Part shown: positions 48,696 to 55,924 of the stretch, piece after piece
Numbering within the stretch: the stretch's first letter is position 1
Layout of the letters: each line of letters begins with the position of its first letter
Assembly: GCF_000144605.1 (NCBI RefSeq)
Contig: NC_014375.1
Location: forward strand, 1,922,001-1,986,000
Direction of reading: 5' to 3'
Source of the DNA: Brevundimonas subvibrioides ATCC 15264
GTDB taxonomy: Bacteria > Pseudomonadota > Alphaproteobacteria > Caulobacterales > Caulobacteraceae
DNA: 64,000 bases
Position numbers and translations under genes: made by a program
The notes under the pieces: model-generated
What the model saw: only the letters and a program-made list of their open reading frames with translations
Database searches by the model: none
What the model was told of the DNA's origin: nothing

Positions 48696-49087
48696 CCGTC
48701 CTGTGCTGAAACGGACAGGTCCCTGTTACCTCTGAAATACCCCCGACATTACCGCGACATGTCCCGAACCGGAGACGCAAAGCCCGGTCTCCGCGACCCC
48801 TCAAGTGCCCCTGATCCAGCGAATAACCCGCCCCCGTCTCCGCCGACTGCGTGGCGGGTCGCTTTCGACTGCCTGAGCGCGGATGCTTGATAGCAGGGAA
48901 GTACAGGGAAAAAGCATGCCCACGGTGATTCTCGACCGAACCTAACACCGCGCAAATGCCCGCCACCACTGGGTCGGAGCGCCGGAGCCGTTTGGATTTC
49001 CCGTGACACGAACAGGGAAAATTTCCTCACGTATCAGGGAATAATTTCAGGCGATCAGGGAAACGCACTGCCGTAACAGGGACGGCA
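48696..49087. other. Gene-free junction between tRNA-Ser and the recombinase
   Basis: This 392-base stretch carries no credible gene; a minus-strand frame covers most of it but its product looks like noise. It holds a 10-base copy of the tRNA start region (48711-48720, ACGGACAGGT), a 7-base inverted repeat (48770-48776 with 48787-48793) and, in its second half, a set of CAGGGAA motifs. It marks the change from conserved chromosome to mobile DNA and is the natural place for an attachment site. Confidence 0.6.
48894..49082 (+). repeat. Cluster of six CAGGGA motifs next to the recombinase
   Basis: CAGGGAA occurs at 48894-48900, 48904-48910, 49013-49019, 49035-49041 and 49056-49062, and CAGGGAC at 49077-49083, all in the same orientation. 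Five are within 190 bases and end a few bases before the stop codon of the serine recombinase. The spacing is irregular (10, 109, 22, 21 and 21 bases), so it is not a tandem repeat but an iterated binding-site pattern. Confidence 0.65.
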
Positions 49088-50725
49088 TCATCCTGCGTAA
49101 AGACGCCTTTGCTCCACCCAGTCCAGGGGGAGGTCCGAGCGTGTGACCGCCTCCAGGGTGAGGCCCACCGGCTGACGGCCATCAAGGATCTCAGCCTTCA
49201 GATCTGGCGCGAGGAAGGCCGGTCGGATCATCCGGCGGACAAAGGCATCCGACACGCCCTCGGCATCGGCGATGACGTTGAGGTTCTCGACCTCGCCAGC
49301 GAGGAGACGCCGCTTCCAGGATTCGGCCCGGATCAGAGCGGTGGTCATGGCGCGGTCGATCCGGGAGGAGGCGACGGCGGCTGAGCCTTGGGGGCCGACC
49401 GCGACCATGGTCCCGCCTCTGCGGACAAGACGGACTTTGATCTCTGTCATCGGCAGATCGCCTCGTCGCTCCAAGCTGTCAATGCCAACCCGGTTCTCGG
49501 GCTTTAGATCACGTGCTGCGATCTGCAGCCGCTCTTCGTCGAACACGATGGTCACGGCCTCCGCGCCAACCTCGACACGGTCGATCACGTCCCGGGCAAT
49601 TGCCCAGTCGGGCGAAACCGGGCTGGTATCGATGATCCGCAGTTCGCCAAGGCGCTGGGCCACGATGTCTTCGAGCAGAGGTGCCGAGATCCGCGAAACC
49701 GCGCCGGCCTGGTCGGGCCGCCCGGTCGTGACCGCTGTCGAGACATAGTAGTGGTAGGTGGGCTTGTTGGGCTTGGCGGCCTTCACCGGAGACATCGGAT
49801 TGACAGCCGAATCAAACAGCAGTCCCATCAGGGGCGCGCCCTTGTGCGGGCGGCGGGCCTCGCCCGGCACCCGCTGCTTGCGGTCGTTGTCGTCAAGGCG
49901 GGCCTGAACGGCGTCGAAGGTTTCGCGGTCGATGATGGCGGGATGCTGGCCCGGGTAGCTGGTCGTCTTGTGAGGAATCTCGCCCACGTACGTGCAGTTG
50001 CGCAACATGTGGAACAGCGCGCCGCGATCCATGGGCTGGCCGCCCTTCTCGACGCCGGCCTTGGTCGTTCGGCGTCTGGATACGACACCTGCGTCGTTCA
50101 GTTCCTGTTGGACTTGGTGGACTGAGCCGGTGTCCAGATAGCTTCGGAAGATCCCGCGCACGGTCTCGGCCTCAACAGGATTGATGACCAGGGTCCGGCC
50201 CGATGCCTCGTAGCCAAGTGGTACCCCGCCTCCCATCCACATACCCAGCTTCTTGGAGGCCGCGATCTTGTCGCGGATGCGCTCTCCCGTAACCTCACGC
50301 TCAAACTGGGCGAATGAGAGCAGGACGTTGAGGGTCAGCCGTCCCATGGACGTCGTGGTGTTGAAGGCCTGGGTCACGCTGACGAAGCTGGAGCCAGCCT
50401 TATCCAGGACATCCACGATTCTGGAGAAGTCGGGTAGTGCGCGAGTGAGCCGGTCGACCTTGTAGACCACCACCACATCAATCAGCCCCGACGCCACGTC
50501 GGCCATCAGCCGTTTGAGCGCCGGTCGCTCCATGTTGCCGCCGCTGAACCCGCCGTCATCATACACCTCAGGGAGGAGGGTCCACCCCTCCCCGGCTTGC
50601 GACAGCACATAGGCAGCGCAGGCGTCACGCTGCGCATGCAGCGAGTTGTAGTCCTGCTCCAGACCCTCCTCGGAGCTCTTACGGGTGTAGATGGCGCAGC
50701 GGAGGGGACGACTGGCGGGTCTCAT
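49088..50725 (-). CDS. Large serine recombinase
   Basis: A 545-residue site-specific recombinase of the resolvase/invertase superfamily. The catalytic Ser is in the N-terminal YTRKSS motif (Tyr13, Arg15, Ser17), with VVVYKVDRLTRALPDF and the ERERIRDKI-like helix VTGERIRDKIAASK. A recombinase domain and zinc-ribbon region follow, giving the length of an integrase rather than a small resolvase. It reads toward the tRNA-Ser gene, so its 3' end faces the presumed attachment region. It overlaps the DUF2924 gene by four bases at its start. Confidence 0.92.
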   Translation of the reverse strand: MRPASRPLRCAIYTRKSSEEGLEQDYNSLHAQRDACAAYVLSQAGEGWTLLPEVYDDGGFSGGNMERPALKRLMADVASGLIDVVVVYKVDRLTRALPDFSRIVDVLDKAGSSFVSVTQAFNTTTSMGRLTLNVLLSFAQFEREVTGERIRDKIAASKKLGMWMGGGVPLGYEASGRTLVINPVEAETVRGIFRSYLDTGSVHQVQQELNDAGVVSRRRTTKAGVEKGGQPMDRGALFHMLRNCTYVGEIPHKTTSYPGQHPAIIDRETFDAVQARLDDNDRKQRVPGEARRPHKGAPLMGLLFDSAVNPMSPVKAAKPNKPTYHYYVSTAVTTGRPDQAGAVSRISAPLLEDIVAQRLGELRIIDTSPVSPDWAIARDVIDRVEVGAEAVTIVFDEERLQIAARDLKPENRVGIDSLERRGDLPMTEIKVRLVRRGGTMVAVGPQGSAAVASSRIDRAMTTALIRAESWKRRLLAGEVENLNVIADAEGVSDAFVRRMIRPAFLAPDLKAEILDGRQPVGLTLEAVTRSDLPLDWVEQRRLYAG

Positions 50726-51153
50726 GCGGCGTCGACCTCGCGCAGGCCAAAGAAGCGGGGGCCGTTCCAGCGCACGCCAGTGATGAGCCGGGCGACCTTC
50801 GATAGGCTAGCGTGCTTCTCACCGTTCCAGACAAAGCCGTCACGCAGGACCTCGACCTCGTGGCGGCGACCCTGCCATTCGCGAATGAGCGTCGAGCCGG
50901 GCTTGAAGGACGCGGCGCGCACCTTGGGCTTATGGCCCATGCGGTGCCGGGACGCAGCACTGGCCAGGCGGCGATCGGAACTCACACCGCCTTGGCCAGC
51001 GGCCTTCATCTGCAGAGCCTCGGCCAGGGCCCGGCGTAGAACGTCCGGAGAGCGGACCGGGGGCGGCTCACCGAGCCGCTCCCTCCAAAGGCCCCGTAGA
51101 TCATCAATGGCCATGCCCTCCAGGAGCGCAAGCGTCTCGCTTAGGCCGCTCAC
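50722..51153 (-). CDS. DUF2924 family protein
   Basis: A 143-residue basic protein, member of the DUF2924 family that sits next to serine recombinases in many alphaproteobacterial elements. GTG at 51153 was chosen because it overlaps the DUF3489 stop by four bases (GTGA); an in-frame ATG at 51189 would extend it 12 codons into the neighbour. Visible features are LEGMAIDDLRGLWRERLG, the LIREWQGRRHEVEVLRDGFVW core and the SKVARLITGVRWNGPRFF end typical of the family. A DNA-binding helper of the recombinase is a reasonable guess only. Confidence 0.85.
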   Translation of the reverse strand: MSGLSETLALLEGMAIDDLRGLWRERLGEPPPVRSPDVLRRALAEALQMKAAGQGGVSSDRRLASAASRHRMGHKPKVRAASFKPGSTLIREWQGRRHEVEVLRDGFVWNGEKHASLSKVARLITGVRWNGPRFFGLREVDAA

Positions 51154-51413
51154 GACTGAGCTTCCTGCGTCGGAGTGCTGCTGCGCCAAACGCGTCGCTC
51201 GCCGACCTTCTCGCTGGAGACGGTGTGGCCCTTCTTCTTCAGCGCGCTGGCCATGGCACCGCGGATTGAATGAGCCTGCCAGCCGGTGGCCTCGATCATG
51301 GTGGGCATGTCAGCCCCCTCCTCCCGGGTAAGCATGGCGACCAGGCGGTCGAGCTTGGACGGAGAGCGAGCTGTCGTTTCAGGGGCGGCTTCGGCCTTGA
51401 GTTTGCGGGGCAT
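51150..51413 (-). CDS. DUF3489 family protein
   Basis: An 87-residue protein of the DUF3489 family: KLDRLVAMLTREEGADMPTMIEATGWQAHSIRGAMAS has the pattern of a helix-turn-helix, followed by a wing-like GHTVSSEKVGERRVWR. It probably binds DNA and could regulate this unit. It is the first gene of the trio DUF3489-DUF2924-recombinase, all overlapping by four bases, so all three should be made together. Confidence 0.85.
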   Translation of the reverse strand: MPRKLKAEAAPETTARSPSKLDRLVAMLTREEGADMPTMIEATGWQAHSIRGAMASALKKKGHTVSSEKVGERRVWRSSTPTQEAQS

Positions 51414-51806
51414 GATAATGTTCCTCGGTCAACGAGCGCGGGGTGCGCCCTACTGAGCCAAGCCCGGACTGCCGGGCGGGAACGTGATCACTAGGGCTTC
51501 CTATGGAGCGCCAGTCCAGTGCTGTGTTGCAGCGAAACGCCTTAACTTGAAGTCGAGAATTAAAGTCACCAGCTTCTCTCTCAGCCGTAGGCTTCTTGCT
51601 GTGCTTGATGTTGTTGTTGGGATCCGAGGGATACCCGTGGGCCATGCCAGGGCCTGACGCTGAAGCGTTCTAAACCGAGCAAACTCTAGGTCCGACGTTG
51701 CCGGCGCGTGGTGGAGCCACTGATCAGCATCGGAAGCCTCCGACTAAACCCAGGCGTCAGCCGTTCGCATGATCGCGAACCTGCGCCCTCATGCAAGGAG
51801 TGCCCC
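51414..51806. other. Spacer between the divergent DUF3489 and methyltransferase units
   Basis: 393 bases with no gene I can support. A minus-strand frame with an 88-residue product overlaps the 5' end of DUF3489 but looks unprotein-like. A short inverted repeat (GTTCGC at 51763-51768 with GCGAAC at 51775-51780) lies 26 bases ahead of the methyltransferase ATG and could be an operator. The good ribosome site AAGGAG (51795-51800) belongs to that gene. Promoters for both units should lie here, but none stands out. Confidence 0.5.
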
Positions 51807-53243
51807 ATGAATAACGCCACACCCGAAACCATCGCTCAACAGATTCCGCCGGCGCTCCGGTTGATAATCGAAGACCTTCCGATCGCCACTCTTTGCATTG
51901 GCGGCCGCCAACTTCGCATACGCAGAAAGCGGGATCTCGAGGTCATGGCGGCGAGCATCCGTCAGTTCGGCTTCATAGTCCCGGTGCTGATCGGTGCCGA
52001 CAACATGATCATCTGCGGCAAGGGCCGCGTTCAAGCCGCCCACCTTCTCGGCATGGTGGAGGTTCCCTGCATTCGCGTTACCCATCTGAGCGAAGCCGAG
52101 CGGCGAGTGTTCGCCATCGCCGAGAACCAACTGGGTCAGCTCGCGGGCTGGGACAACGAGACACTGAAGATCGAGCTGCACGAGCTCTCTGGAATGGACC
52201 TGAGCTTCAGCCTGGAACTCACCGGGTTCTCCTCGGCGAAGATCGACAGCATCGTCTTTGGCGGCGAGAGCGGCGACCGCAGCGAGAACGCCATCCCTGC
52301 CCTGCCCGATCAGGTCGTTAGTCGGGTCGGCGACCTCTGGCAGTTGGGTGACAGTCGTCTGCTCTGCGCCGACGCCACCGAGCCTGCAAGCTTCGAGCAA
52401 CTGCTCACCGGCGAACAAGTCCGGGTCGTCTTCACCGACCCTCCCTATAACGTCGCCATCGCCGGGCACGTGACCAGCGGCGGTAAGCACGGCGAGTTCG
52501 TAATGGCGTCGGGCGAGATGACCGATGACGAGTTCACCGCCTTCTCGACCAAGGTCATGATGCGGGCCCGCGAGAACCTCGTCGATGGCGGCCTGCTATA
52601 CTACTGCATGGACCACCGCCACATGGAGCATACGCTCGATGCCGCGTCGGCCGCCGGTTTGGACAGGCTCAACCTGATCGTCTGGGACAAGAAGGCTGGG
52701 GGCATGGGCAGCTTCTACCGCTCACGCCACGAACTGATCTTCTTGTTCAGAAAGCCCGGCGCGTCGCATGTGAACCGCGTCGAACTGGGCAGGCATGGCC
52801 GCGACCGCTCAAATGTCTGGACCTATGAGGGCGTCAACGGCTTCGGTGCTGCCAAAGCAAAGGCGCGCGAGATGCATCCCACCGTCAAGCCGCTGGCGCT
52901 CGTCCGCGATGCTATTCTGGACTGCACGGCAAAAGGCGATGCGGTGTTGGATCTATTCAGCGGCAGCGGCACGACCGTCATCGCCGCCGAAAATGTCGGT
53001 CGCCGTGGCTTCGCCACCGAACTCGATCCTCGATACGTGGATGTTGGCGTGCTGCGCTGGCAAGAGTTCACCGGCCGCGAGGCGTGTCTGGCTTCGACGG
53101 GTCAGACGTTTCGGCAGGTGCAGGCTGAACGCTCTAGGCATTCCAATCCAGCCACAGCCACGGCCGATGTCGCGGCCCCATCCGCCGACATCATCGCCCT
53201 GCCCGCCCCCCGGGTGCGGGTCCGCACTCGTCTGGCCGCCTAA
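51807..53243 (+). CDS. ParB-like domain fused to a DNA methyltransferase
   Basis: A 478-residue fusion. Residues about 30-115 form a ParB/Srx-type domain (LEVMAASIRQFGFIVPVLI, then IICGKGRVQAAHLLGM and the VFAIAENQL strand). The rest is an N6-adenine or N4-cytosine methylase with DPPY at 211-214 and the SAM motif FSGSGTT at 384-390, an order (IV before I) of the beta class. ATG 51807 is used because of the AAGGAG site; an upstream in-frame start near 51708 is less likely. No cognate restriction gene is adjacent. Confidence 0.93.
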   Translation: MNNATPETIAQQIPPALRLIIEDLPIATLCIGGRQLRIRRKRDLEVMAASIRQFGFIVPVLIGADNMIICGKGRVQAAHLLGMVEVPCIRVTHLSEAERRVFAIAENQLGQLAGWDNETLKIELHELSGMDLSFSLELTGFSSAKIDSIVFGGESGDRSENAIPALPDQVVSRVGDLWQLGDSRLLCADATEPASFEQLLTGEQVRVVFTDPPYNVAIAGHVTSGGKHGEFVMASGEMTDDEFTAFSTKVMMRARENLVDGGLLYYCMDHRHMEHTLDAASAAGLDRLNLIVWDKKAGGMGSFYRSRHELIFLFRKPGASHVNRVELGRHGRDRSNVWTYEGVNGFGAAKAKAREMHPTVKPLALVRDAILDCTAKGDAVLDLFSGSGTTVIAAENVGRRGFATELDPRYVDVGVLRWQEFTGREACLASTGQTFRQVQAERSRHSNPATATADVAAPSADIIALPAPRVRVRTRLAA

Positions 53244-53255
53244 GGGAGATGACCC

Positions 53256-53642
53256 ATGTCTGATGACTACGATGTCGGCTACGGCCGACCACCCCAGGCC
53301 ACACGGTTCAAGACCGGCCAGTCCGGCAACCCGAAGGGCCGGCCCAGGGGATCGCATAATCTGCACACCCTGCTGTCCGACGCCATGCAGGCCCGTGTCC
53401 CCGTCACGATAGAGGGGCGTCGGGTCCATCTAACCAAAGCGGAAGTGGCCGTGCGCCAGCAGGTCGATAACGCTGCCAAGGGCGACCTGCGGGCCTTGGC
53501 CTTCCTGGTCAAAGCAATGGCGCAGGCCGTCCCGCCGCCCGAAAGCGTCGAGCACGGGCAGAAGACGGAACTCAGCACGGACCAGTACAACGCCATCTTC
53601 GAGGCGCTGGTCCTGGATCATACGGCGGAGGGAGGGCTGTGA
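53256..53642 (+). CDS. DUF5681 domain protein (small-terminase-like)
   Basis: A 128-residue protein starting with a low-complexity acidic/polar stretch and then GRPPQATRFKTGQSGNPKGRPRG, the hallmark of DUF5681. Proteins of this family regularly lie directly upstream of a phage terminase large subunit and the position here is exact (GTGA overlap), so it may fill the DNA-recognition (small terminase) role. The helical second half SDAMQARVPVTIEGRRVHLTKAEVAVRQQ fits that. Experimental function is unknown. Confidence 0.85.
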   Translation: MSDDYDVGYGRPPQATRFKTGQSGNPKGRPRGSHNLHTLLSDAMQARVPVTIEGRRVHLTKAEVAVRQQVDNAAKGDLRALAFLVKAMAQAVPPPESVEHGQKTELSTDQYNAIFEALVLDHTAEGGL

Positions 53643-55132
53643 GGCCCCCCCCGATCCCCGTCGAAGATCTCCTCTTTGTTCGCGCTCGCAACGACTTCGG
53701 GGTATTTCTCGAACTGATCTTCGCTGTCCTCAACCCCGGCGTGGCCCTGGCCAGAGGCTGGTATCTCTCGGCCATGATCCAGGCCTTGAACGAGGTTTCC
53801 GACGGCTCCAGCCGACGTCTGCAAATCACCGTGCCGCCCCGCCACCTGAAGTCGATCACGACGACGGTGGCTTTCACGGCCTGGATGATGGGTCGCGATC
53901 CGACCTACAAGATCATCTGCGCCAGCTACGGCCAGGAGCTGTCGTCCAACCTGTCGCGCGACTTCCGCAAGGTGGTCACTTCGGCCTTGTACAAGCAGAT
54001 ATTCCCGGTCACAGCGACCTCGATCGTCCGGGATACCGATACCGAGGTCAGGACGCGCCAGAGCGGCTTCCGGTTCGCCACGGCCGTGGGATCGACCGTC
54101 ACCGGTTACGGTGCCGATCTGATCATCATCGACGACTTGATGAAGGCCGCGGACGCCTCCTACCCGGAGGCCAGGGCCAGGGCCCAGCGGTTCGTCGATG
54201 AATCGCTCTTCACCCGCCTAAACAACAAGGCGACCGGAGCGGTGATCGCAATCCAGCAGCGCCTGCATGAAGACGATGTCTCGGCCCACCTGACCGCGAA
54301 GGGCGGCTATCGCCATCTAGACCTGCCCGCCATCGCCGTCCGCGACGAGATCGTCCCCCTCACCCGGGGGCGCTCGCACGCACGCCGCATCGGTGATGTG
54401 CTGAACCCCGACCGCGAGCCCTTGTCCGTTCTGGATGAAATCCGGGTCGGCTTGGGCTCGCGGGCCTTCGAAGCCCAGTACCAGCAGAACCCCACGCCCG
54501 CCGACGGCGACATCATCCGCTGGGACCGGCTCCAGTTCCATGACGACGATCCCATCGACTATCGGACCCGCGATGGCCGACGGCTGCTGCACAAAGTGGT
54601 CATCAGCTGGGACACAGCAGACACGGTGTCACCTTCGGCCGATTATTCGGTCGGCACCGTGTGGGGCAACGACGGCACGGCCTGGAAGCTGCTCGACCTG
54701 ATCCGGGTCCGCCTAGCCTATTCCGACCTCTTGGCCCGAGTTCGCCTTGAGCGCAGCAGATGGCTGGCCGATCTTATCATCGCGGAGGAGGCCGGGGTGG
54801 GGCGTGCTATTCTGGACAGCCTGTCGCGTGACACCCGCAGGCAAAGCGAGCCTGAGCACCATGCCCCCTGGTGCGTCCGTCTCGCCGCTTCGCCCCGGCT
54901 GGGCAAGGCAGAGCGGTTCGCCGCTGCCTCCGATCCCCTCTACGCCGGCAAGGCGCTCCTAGCTCGAGATGCGCCATGGCTTGAAGACCTCCGTCGCGAA
55001 ATGATGGCCTTCCCGAACGGCCGCCACGACGACCAAGTCGACAGCGTCAGCCAGTTCCTCACTTGGATGGTCGGCAACGGTGGCCGTCGTCTGCTTGATC
55101 CGCGCCGGGTCGACAGGCCCAGAGCCGCCTAG
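53639..55132 (+). CDS. terL: Phage terminase large subunit
   Basis: A 497-residue packaging motor. The ATPase has the atypical Walker A VPPRHLKS near residue 65 and Walker B LIIIDDLMKA near 160; the coupling motif and SYGQELSSNLSRDFRK follow the usual TerL order. The RNase H-like nuclease has ISWDTADTVSPSADYSVGTVWG near residue 320 and GRHDDQVDSVSQF near residue 465. All key acidic residues are present. The gene is not followed by portal or capsid genes. GTG start overlaps the DUF5681 stop. Confidence 0.93.
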   Translation: MRPPPIPVEDLLFVRARNDFGVFLELIFAVLNPGVALARGWYLSAMIQALNEVSDGSSRRLQITVPPRHLKSITTTVAFTAWMMGRDPTYKIICASYGQELSSNLSRDFRKVVTSALYKQIFPVTATSIVRDTDTEVRTRQSGFRFATAVGSTVTGYGADLIIIDDLMKAADASYPEARARAQRFVDESLFTRLNNKATGAVIAIQQRLHEDDVSAHLTAKGGYRHLDLPAIAVRDEIVPLTRGRSHARRIGDVLNPDREPLSVLDEIRVGLGSRAFEAQYQQNPTPADGDIIRWDRLQFHDDDPIDYRTRDGRRLLHKVVISWDTADTVSPSADYSVGTVWGNDGTAWKLLDLIRVRLAYSDLLARVRLERSRWLADLIIAEEAGVGRAILDSLSRDTRRQSEPEHHAPWCVRLAASPRLGKAERFAAASDPLYAGKALLARDAPWLEDLRREMMAFPNGRHDDQVDSVSQFLTWMVGNGGRRLLDPRRVDRPRAA

Positions 55133-55210
55133 ACGGCCGGCGTGCTAGCGGTCTCCGCTGTCGGGCCTGAGGCTCGCGGCGTATTGTCAATGTGGGAGAC
55201 CCCATAACAC

Positions 55211-55366
55211 CAGACTAGCGTCCAGACTGCAGCGGCGGCGGCCGACCGAGCCGGCATCCTCCGGACTTACGTCTCCGGCGTGGAGCGCGGCGTGCGCAAA
55301 CCGACCGTGACTGTCCTGGACAAGCTCGCCTGCGGTCTCGGCGCACCTTGGCCAGCCTGGTTACGT
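55211..55366 (+). pseudogene. Remnant of an XRE-family helix-turn-helix regulator
   Basis: The frame gives a typical XRE recognition region: an AAAAADRAGILRTYVSGVERG run followed by VRKPTVTVLDKLACGLGAP. The first helix of the domain is missing, a TAA stop sits directly upstream in the same frame, and no start codon precedes the recognition helix. Beyond residue LGAP the frame continues into unrelated sequence. It is therefore a broken copy. It may derive from the regulator of the terminase module or of an earlier insertion. Confidence 0.6.
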
Positions 55367-55725
55367 TCGACTGACGGCAGACCTGCTGCGTCTATCGAGG
55401 ATCTCGATTGCTGCGGCCAACGCCGCAAAATCTGCAGCATAGGATCGAAGCACCCTCCCCGCCGCTTCCTGCCTTCAGCAGTGCAACGTCAGTGCAGAAA
55501 ATATGCGCGCCCTCCAGGATCGAGGACATCAGCACGCCAAGGCCAAGCTTCGCCTCCAGCGCATCGTGGGGATGGAAAAGTGCGTTGTCGTCGTCGGGCT
55601 CCATAAACCGACTACCGCTCGGTGCCCGGTCGAAGTCCAGTCGTTATGGCGGCTATGCGCCAACAGCGGACATTACCGGGATGCCTGAAAGCAGACGTCC
55701 GACCGGTCGGCGGCGTTTAGGCCGC

Positions 55726-55839
55726 TCACGACCCGTCGCGGAGGTCCTCGTCACCGTGCAGATATGCCAACGCCACCTCGAAAGAGGACCGGATCACGTC
55801 GATGACGTGACGCAGCTCGGCTTGTTTGAGCGGAGGCAT
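55726..55839 (-). CDS. Possible small protein of 37 residues
   Basis: A short frame from ATG at 55839 to TGA at 55726 gives a soluble, helical-looking peptide (MPPLKQAELRHVIDVIRSS, then EVALAYLHGDEDLRDGS) with good amphipathic periodicity. No ribosome site is obvious. It lies in the decay zone and reads away from the DUF4062 gene's 3' end. It could be a real small gene or the tail of a lost one. Confidence 0.3.
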   Translation of the reverse strand: MPPLKQAELRHVIDVIRSSFEVALAYLHGDEDLRDGS

Positions 55840-55924
55840 GTGATCGAGGGTTTACTCCAACCGTAGAGTCTCCCCGATGGACGCCGGCCTCCCAAGGTTT
55901 GAGCGAGGTGGAGCTCGCGCGTGC

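Larger units (their letters stand above)
55133..55924. other. Decay zone between terL and the DUF4062 protein
   Basis: 792 bases between two convergent genes without a confident intact gene. It contains the XRE-type remnant described separately, a small minus-strand frame (55726-55839), and a minus-strand frame at 55392-55604 whose first half has a balanced composition but no recognisable domain. The plus-strand frames covering the middle look like noise. This texture is expected from a junction between successive insertions. Confidence 0.55.

Noticed and set aside
48770..48793. Hairpin as a rho-independent terminator for tRNA-Ser
   Set aside because: The 7-bp stem is not followed by a T-run and lies 75 bases beyond the tRNA, so terminator function cannot be supported.
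51379..51645. An 88-codon minus-strand frame upstream of DUF3489
   Set aside because: It overlaps the DUF3489 start, has no ribosome site and its product lacks protein-like periodicity.
49088..55132. A complete prophage
   Set aside because: There are no portal, capsid, tail or lysis genes, so only a partial phage-like module can be claimed.
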